A DNA stretch of 9,483 bases from CAZLBV01 sp964557845 (lineage in GTDB: Bacteria; Acidobacteriota; Aminicenantia; Aminicenantales; Aminicenantaceae): the NCBI GenBank assembly GCA_964557845.1, contig CAZLBV010000116.1:1-9483 (forward strand), given 5' to 3'. Below, in pieces: positions 6,166-9,483 of this stretch. The notes under the pieces are model-generated. The model was not told the DNA's origin and did no database searches. It saw only the letters and a list, made by a program, of their open reading frames with translations. How positions within the stretch are numbered: position 1 is the first letter of the stretch; every line of letters begins with the position of its first letter. Both the position numbers and the translations under genes were made by a program.

Positions 6166-7449
6166 ATGAAAAGAATGCATTTTAAAGAAATTCCGGGTAA
6201 TAGTTATTTTCCAGAAGAAAAAGATCCTCCTCCGTCTGTTCATAGAATCATTTCCAATGTTAAACAGGAAGGGGATAAAGCTTTAAAATACTACACCTAT
6301 CTCTTGGATAAAGTCCGGATCGATGAGTTCGAAGTCAAAAAAGAGGAAATACAAAGATCATTAAGCTCTATTTCATCTGATCTATTAACTATGATAAATC
6401 AGTCGATTTCCAATCTTCAAAGTTTCGGTGCAGAACAGAGGAAAAACCTTCAAGAGTTCGAGAAGGAGATCCAACCAGGGGTTTATGCAGGACAAAAAGT
6501 CATCCCGATCGAAAGGATCGGAATCTATGTACCGGGAGGCAGATACCCCCTTTTCTCTTCTCTATTAATGGCTGTCATCCCTGCCAAAATAGCCGGTGTT
6601 AAAGAATTGATCGTCTGCTCTCCTCCTGATCAACAGGGGAATATCCATCCGATGATTCTGGCGGCTGCCGCGGTTTCCGGGGTTGAAAGAATTTTCAAAG
6701 TTGGAGGAGCTCAAGCCATCGCTGCTATGGCTTATGGAACAACTTCTATCCCTAAAGTAGATAAAATCGTGGGGCCTGGGAATACTTACGTTAATGCCGC
6801 TAAAAAATGTGTTTATGGAGATACAGCCATAGATTTTATCGCAGGACCCACTGAAATTCTCATCATAAGCGACGAACAGGCCAATCCTGATTTTATTGCA
6901 GCAGACCTGATCGCACAAGCAGAACATGACATAACCTCCTGTACGATTCTGCTGACCAACTCAATGTCCCAGGCCGATCAAGTAGAGATTAAATTAAATG
7001 CTCTTTTAAATGATCCGAGAACAAATTCCACGGCTGTGTCATCCCTCCAGGAAAATGGTTATATTATCTTGGTTAACAACTGGGAACAGGCAGTTGAATA
7101 TGCGAATTTAAGAGCCCCTGAGCACCTGGCACTGTTCATGTGTGAACCGGAGATCATTATACCTAAGCTAAAAAATTTCGGAACACTTTTTATTGGAGAA
7201 TGGTCAACTGAGGTCTTTGGCGATTACTGCTGCGGGATCAACCATATTCTCCCCACTTCCGGAGCTGCACGCTATACCGGCGGTCTGAGTGTCAGAGATT
7301 TTTTAAAAATACAGACAACTTTGAGGGTGGACAAAAAAGGATTCGAGCGGATGGCTCCGATAGCGGCCTCTCTCGCAAAGGCAGAAGGCTTAATTTGTCA
7401 TGCTGCGTCTATTGAAGTCAGACAGTCAAGTTTAAAAGTAGAAGGGTAG
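6166..7449 (+). CDS. hisD: histidinol dehydrogenase
   Basis: This zinc enzyme performs the last two steps, oxidising histidinol to histidinal and then to histidine with two NAD+. All key residues can be read. The Zn ligands are Gln251 and His254 (AQAEHD), Asp353 (GDYCCGINH) and His412 (CHAASIEVR). The catalytic pair is Glu319-His320 (APEHL). YVPGGRYPL at 121-129, VGGAQAIAA near 179-187 and GPGNTYV at 203-209 are typical family segments. At 427 residues it is full length. The start follows the fusion gene by 1 nt, with GGAGAG at 6154-6159. A second ATG three codons later (6175) is possible. The last three codons and the stop lie within a degenerate octamer array, so the C-terminal tail is probably dispensable. 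Confidence 0.95.
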   Translation: MKRMHFKEIPGNSYFPEEKDPPPSVHRIISNVKQEGDKALKYYTYLLDKVRIDEFEVKKEEIQRSLSSISSDLLTMINQSISNLQSFGAEQRKNLQEFEKEIQPGVYAGQKVIPIERIGIYVPGGRYPLFSSLLMAVIPAKIAGVKELIVCSPPDQQGNIHPMILAAAAVSGVERIFKVGGAQAIAAMAYGTTSIPKVDKIVGPGNTYVNAAKKCVYGDTAIDFIAGPTEILIISDEQANPDFIAADLIAQAEHDITSCTILLTNSMSQADQVEIKLNALLNDPRTNSTAVSSLQENGYIILVNNWEQAVEYANLRAPEHLALFMCEPEIIIPKLKNFGTLFIGEWSTEVFGDYCCGINHILPTSGAARYTGGLSVRDFLKIQTTLRVDKKGFERMAPIAASLAKAEGLICHAASIEVRQSSLKVEG

Positions 7450-7477
7450 ATGTGTAGATGGGTCAATGTGTGGATGA
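7438..7477 (+). repeat. degenerate 8-bp tandem array across the hisD stop codon
   Basis: Five consecutive octamers can be laid out: GTAGAAGG, GTAGATGT, GTAGATGG, GTCAATGT and GTGGATGA. Relative to GTAGATGT they match at 6, 8, 7, 6 and 6 of 8 positions. The first copy encodes the last hisD residues, and the second contains the TAG stop. The array ends before the AT-rich spacer. It looks like a decayed microsatellite that grew at the 3' end of the gene. Confidence 0.6.
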
Positions 7478-7530
7478 GGAATGCTTCGAATTTCTGATTT
7501 AAATTATTAGGTTTAGGTTTTCCTCCTGGC

Positions 7531-7544
7531 TTCTGACTTCTGAC
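7531..7544 (+). repeat. TTCTGAC heptamer, two perfect copies
   Basis: TTCTGAC occurs at 7531-7537 and 7538-7544, followed by a broken copy (TACTGG). It belongs to the same heptamer family as the blocks at 7640-7690. Confidence 0.6.
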
Positions 7545-7639
7545 TACTGGTTTTATTCATTTCGAATTTTGAACATTTTGATTTTTAATTTTTTTCGGAT
7601 CTCGGGTTTCGCGCTTTAAATTTCATATTTGAGTTTTTC

Positions 7640-7690
7640 TTCTATCTTCTAACTTCTATATTCTTTTTTTTTTCATCTTCTATCTTCTGC
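7640..7690 (+). repeat. TTCTATC/TTCTAAC heptamer blocks
   Basis: TTCTATC 7640-7646, TTCTAAC 7647-7653 and TTCTATA 7654-7660 run in phase. After a T-rich gap, TTTCATC 7671-7677, TTCTATC 7678-7684 and a partial TTCTGC 7685-7690 follow. With the upstream TTCTGAC pair this gives about seven variants of one 7-bp unit (TTCTRAC/TTCTATC) within 160 nt. On the minus strand the unit reads GTCAGAA or GATAGAA. There is no array of unique spacers, so this is not a CRISPR. Confidence 0.55.
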
Positions 7691-7706
7691 TTTCCAATTA
7701 ATTCTG

Positions 7707-7736
7707 TTGGAAAAATAAACTCTATTGGTGTATAAA
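7707..7736 (+). promoter_or_regulatory. possible promoter of the symporter gene
   Basis: TATAAA at 7731-7736 matches the -10 consensus at five of six positions. TTGGAA at 7707-7712, 18 bp upstream, matches the -35 at four of six. The start would lie near 7743, giving a leader of about 73 nt. In AT-rich DNA such matches arise readily, so this is tentative. CCAAT 7694-7698 and ATTGG 7724-7728 form a short inverted repeat overlapping it. Confidence 0.35.
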
Positions 7737-7815
7737 TTTTTGGAAAGACTTATTTCCTTAACAAAGCAGAACAGGTATTAACCGGAACGAATGATAAAAA
7801 ACACAAGGAGAAAGA

Positions 7816-9429
7816 ATGGTCGTATTCAGCTTTCTTGACTGGTTCTGGCTGGTTGTTTTTATAGTCTTAATGGTCTTCTGCGGAGTGCTTTTTTATCGAT
7901 TAGGGAAAAGATCCCTGTCCGATTTTTTCCTTGCCGGGAGAGGGCTTCCTTGGTGGCTGCCCGCAGCTTCGGTCTATGCCACTCATTCCGCTACAGACAC
8001 ACCGATATGGATAAGCGGGGTTATTTACCAGCATGGATTAAGGGGGATCTGGTATACATTTTTTTCTGCATGGTGTGCCATTTCCGCTTTTGCTTCCACC
8101 AAGATCTTCCGGCGCTCCCTGGCATATACTCAGGCAGAGTGGCAGAATCTCAGGTATTCTGGAATGGGTGCTGAACTTCTGAGAGGTTGGATCGCCGGCT
8201 GGCAGGTCTTCATGAATATGTTTGTCCTGGGCTGGGTCGGCATTGCCATGGGCAAACTCTGCAATTATCTTTTCGGATGGCATGAATGGATCGGGCTTAT
8301 CCTTTTTTCTTCCCTCTGCGCCATTTATGTGCTTTCAGCAGGTTACTGGGGTGTCATTATGGCAGATTTTCAGCAGGGAGTTATCGCCTTTTCCGTTATA
8401 GTTTTGGTTTCCATCTGGGGAATCGTGGCTGCTGGAGGACCGCAGGGAATCACGGCTAAACTTGAATCTTTGAGTCAAACTTGGAGGCTTAATCCCTTTG
8501 CATTTACAGGCTTTGCTTCAGGAGAATTTCCCTTTGTCTGGTTTTTAACCATGTTGGTTATAGCGATTATCGGAGGATTCGGAATGGGGACTTCTATCGA
8601 CTGGTATCCAGAAGCTCAGAGAATCCAATCCGCCAAAACCGTAAGGGATGCCAGTTACAGCATATGGGCGGGCTCTGCATTGATCGTTGTACGTAATTCT
8701 TTATGGGCAGTAGCTATACTTGCTTTTTTCACCCTTTACCCCCAGATCCAATCCACTGCAGAATATGAAATGGCGTGGTATCGTTTAGGTTTTGAATTTC
8801 TTCCGGTAGGTCTGGTCGGATTCTTTTTCGCCGCTATTGTAGCTATTCACCTTTCCACAATCTCTACCCATTTGAATCTGGGTGCATCCTATGCCACTCG
8901 AGATCTTTACAACCACTATTTCCGTCCCAAAGCTTCGGAAAAGGAACTGGTCTGGGCAGGAAGAATCTCCACCTTAATACTGCTTATCGGGTCATTTTTC
9001 TATGGAATGATGATGCAGGAGATCACAGAATGGCTGATTTTCGCTATCTGGATCATGACCGCCGGCATCTGGCTTCCCTCCATTCTGCAAGTCATCTGGT
9101 GGCGGTTCAATGCCTGGGGATATCTTTCGTCCTGGATCGCCAACCTGGGCTTAAGCTGGCTGGTGGTTTGGATTCTACCCGAATTCAATATTATCCCGGA
9201 GCTGCCGGATCATATAAAATTCTGGATCATGATGGCCTTGGGAGCATTTATCTATATCCCGATTACATTCATAACTAAACCGGAAAACATGGACCGGCTG
9301 GTTAAATATTATGTCATGTCCAGGCCGCTGGGTTGGTGGAAACCTGTACGTGACGAAGCGATCAAAAGAGGTTTGATCGATCCTAAGACTTTGATGTTGA
9401 AGGAGGGGAAGATAAATGAGCTGGATTAA
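7816..9429 (+). CDS. sodium:solute symporter family (SSS) transporter, substrate unknown
   Basis: A 537-residue polytopic inner-membrane protein of the SSS family (LeuT fold), expected to couple Na+ entry to solute uptake. Signature segments are LSDFFLAGRGLPWWLPAASV at 34-53 and, in the region matching TM8 of PutP, LSTISTHLNLGASYATRDLY around 346-365. There Ser347-Thr348 align with the Na+-site Ser340-Thr341 of PutP. More than ten hydrophobic segments can be seen, starting with TM1 near 9-27. The C-terminus from about 488 is hydrophilic and contains MSRPLGWWKPVRDEA, a tail I associate with a subgroup that lies beside a small membrane protein. The sequence does not show the substrate. AAGGAG at 7805-7810 fixes the start. 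The gene overlaps the next by 14 nt and is probably transcribed apart from his. Confidence 0.9.
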   Translation: MVVFSFLDWFWLVVFIVLMVFCGVLFYRLGKRSLSDFFLAGRGLPWWLPAASVYATHSATDTPIWISGVIYQHGLRGIWYTFFSAWCAISAFASTKIFRRSLAYTQAEWQNLRYSGMGAELLRGWIAGWQVFMNMFVLGWVGIAMGKLCNYLFGWHEWIGLILFSSLCAIYVLSAGYWGVIMADFQQGVIAFSVIVLVSIWGIVAAGGPQGITAKLESLSQTWRLNPFAFTGFASGEFPFVWFLTMLVIAIIGGFGMGTSIDWYPEAQRIQSAKTVRDASYSIWAGSALIVVRNSLWAVAILAFFTLYPQIQSTAEYEMAWYRLGFEFLPVGLVGFFFAAIVAIHLSTISTHLNLGASYATRDLYNHYFRPKASEKELVWAGRISTLILLIGSFFYGMMMQEITEWLIFAIWIMTAGIWLPSILQVIWWRFNAWGYLSSWIANLGLSWLVVWILPEFNIIPELPDHIKFWIMMALGAFIYIPITFITKPENMDRLVKYYVMSRPLGWWKPVRDEAIKRGLIDPKTLMLKEGKINELD

Positions 9430-9483
9430 AAAACAATGGACCCCAGAAGAAGCCGACAACTGGACTAAAGAAGATTATATAAC
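9416..9483 (+). CDS. small symporter-associated protein, N-terminus only (cut by window edge)
   Basis: ATG at 9416 has an excellent Shine-Dalgarno site (AGGAGGGG 9401-9408, 7 nt away) and runs open to the edge for 22 codons, starting MSWIKKQWTPEEADNWTKED. It overlaps the symporter's 3' end by 14 nt in another frame, so the two are probably co-translated. The tryptophan-rich, acidic start, with a WTxEEADxWTxED pattern, resembles short membrane proteins I recall downstream of SSS symporters of this type. That resemblance is from memory and is not tested. Whether a membrane segment follows cannot be seen here. Confidence 0.65.
   Translation, partial: MSWIKKQWTPEEADNWTKEDYI

Larger units (their letters stand above)
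7450..7804. other. low-complexity, AT-rich intergenic spacer
   Basis: About 360 nt with no credible gene on either strand. After the octamer array comes AT- and pyrimidine-rich DNA containing heptamer repeats, a run of T at about 7663-7673, and loosely repetitive phrases built from TTCGAATTTTGAA and TTTCGGATCTCGGGTTTCG-like words. I see no hairpin followed by a U-tract that would clearly terminate the his transcript. The last 100 nt contain a possible promoter and the symporter's ribosome binding site. Confidence 0.7.

Noticed and set aside
7531..7690. CRISPR-like array
   Set aside because: The units are 7 bp with direct abutment or irregular gaps. There are no 25-40 bp repeats with unique spacers and no cas genes.
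7450..7700. Intrinsic terminator after hisD
   Set aside because: The T-runs here are not preceded by a convincing GC-rich inverted repeat, so I did not call one.

Overview
The window holds one complete histidine-biosynthesis operon on the + strand (371-7449), followed by a separate membrane-transport locus (7816 to the right edge). It looks like chromosomal DNA from an uncultivated-type bacterium. Shine-Dalgarno sites are clear, the base composition is moderately AT-rich, genes are tightly overlapped, and the large spacer is low-complexity and AT-rich. The divergent HisA/HisB sequences and the type of SSS symporter remind me of Acidobacteria-, Aminicenantes- or FCB-like lineages. That placement is an impression from memory and is of low confidence.

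Layout. 1-370: upstream region with a possible divergent partial gene at the left edge, a sigma70-like promoter (TTGACA at 108-113), and a leader of about 230 nt that can fold into mutually exclusive hairpins and carries a tiny ORF abutting hisG. 371-7449: hisG, hisC, a HAD-family phosphatase, hisB, hisH, hisF, a hisA-hisI-hisE fusion, and hisD. Every junction is an overlap or a 1-nt gap, so the operon is probably translationally coupled throughout. 7450-7815: non-coding spacer with an octamer tandem array running out of the hisD 3' end, two groups of TTCTRAC/TTCTATC-type heptamers, and a possible promoter. 7816-9429: a sodium:solute symporter. 9416 to the edge: the start of a small downstream gene.

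The operon accounts for all ten reactions from PRPP and ATP to histidine: HisG (step 1), HisE (2), HisI (3), HisA (4), HisH+HisF (5), HisB (6), HisC (7), the HAD phosphatase (8, inferred) and HisD (9-10). Steps 2, 3 and 4 are carried on one 426-residue polypeptide in the order HisA-HisI-HisE. HisG is the long, self-regulated form, so no hisZ is needed. HisB is monofunctional, which leaves the HAD protein as the natural histidinol-phosphatase.

I did not find a wholly unknown system. The items most worth a second look are the HisA-HisI-HisE fusion, the HAD phosphatase, apparent replacements at normally conserved positions in HisB, HisA and HisF, the structured hisG leader, and the spacer repeats.
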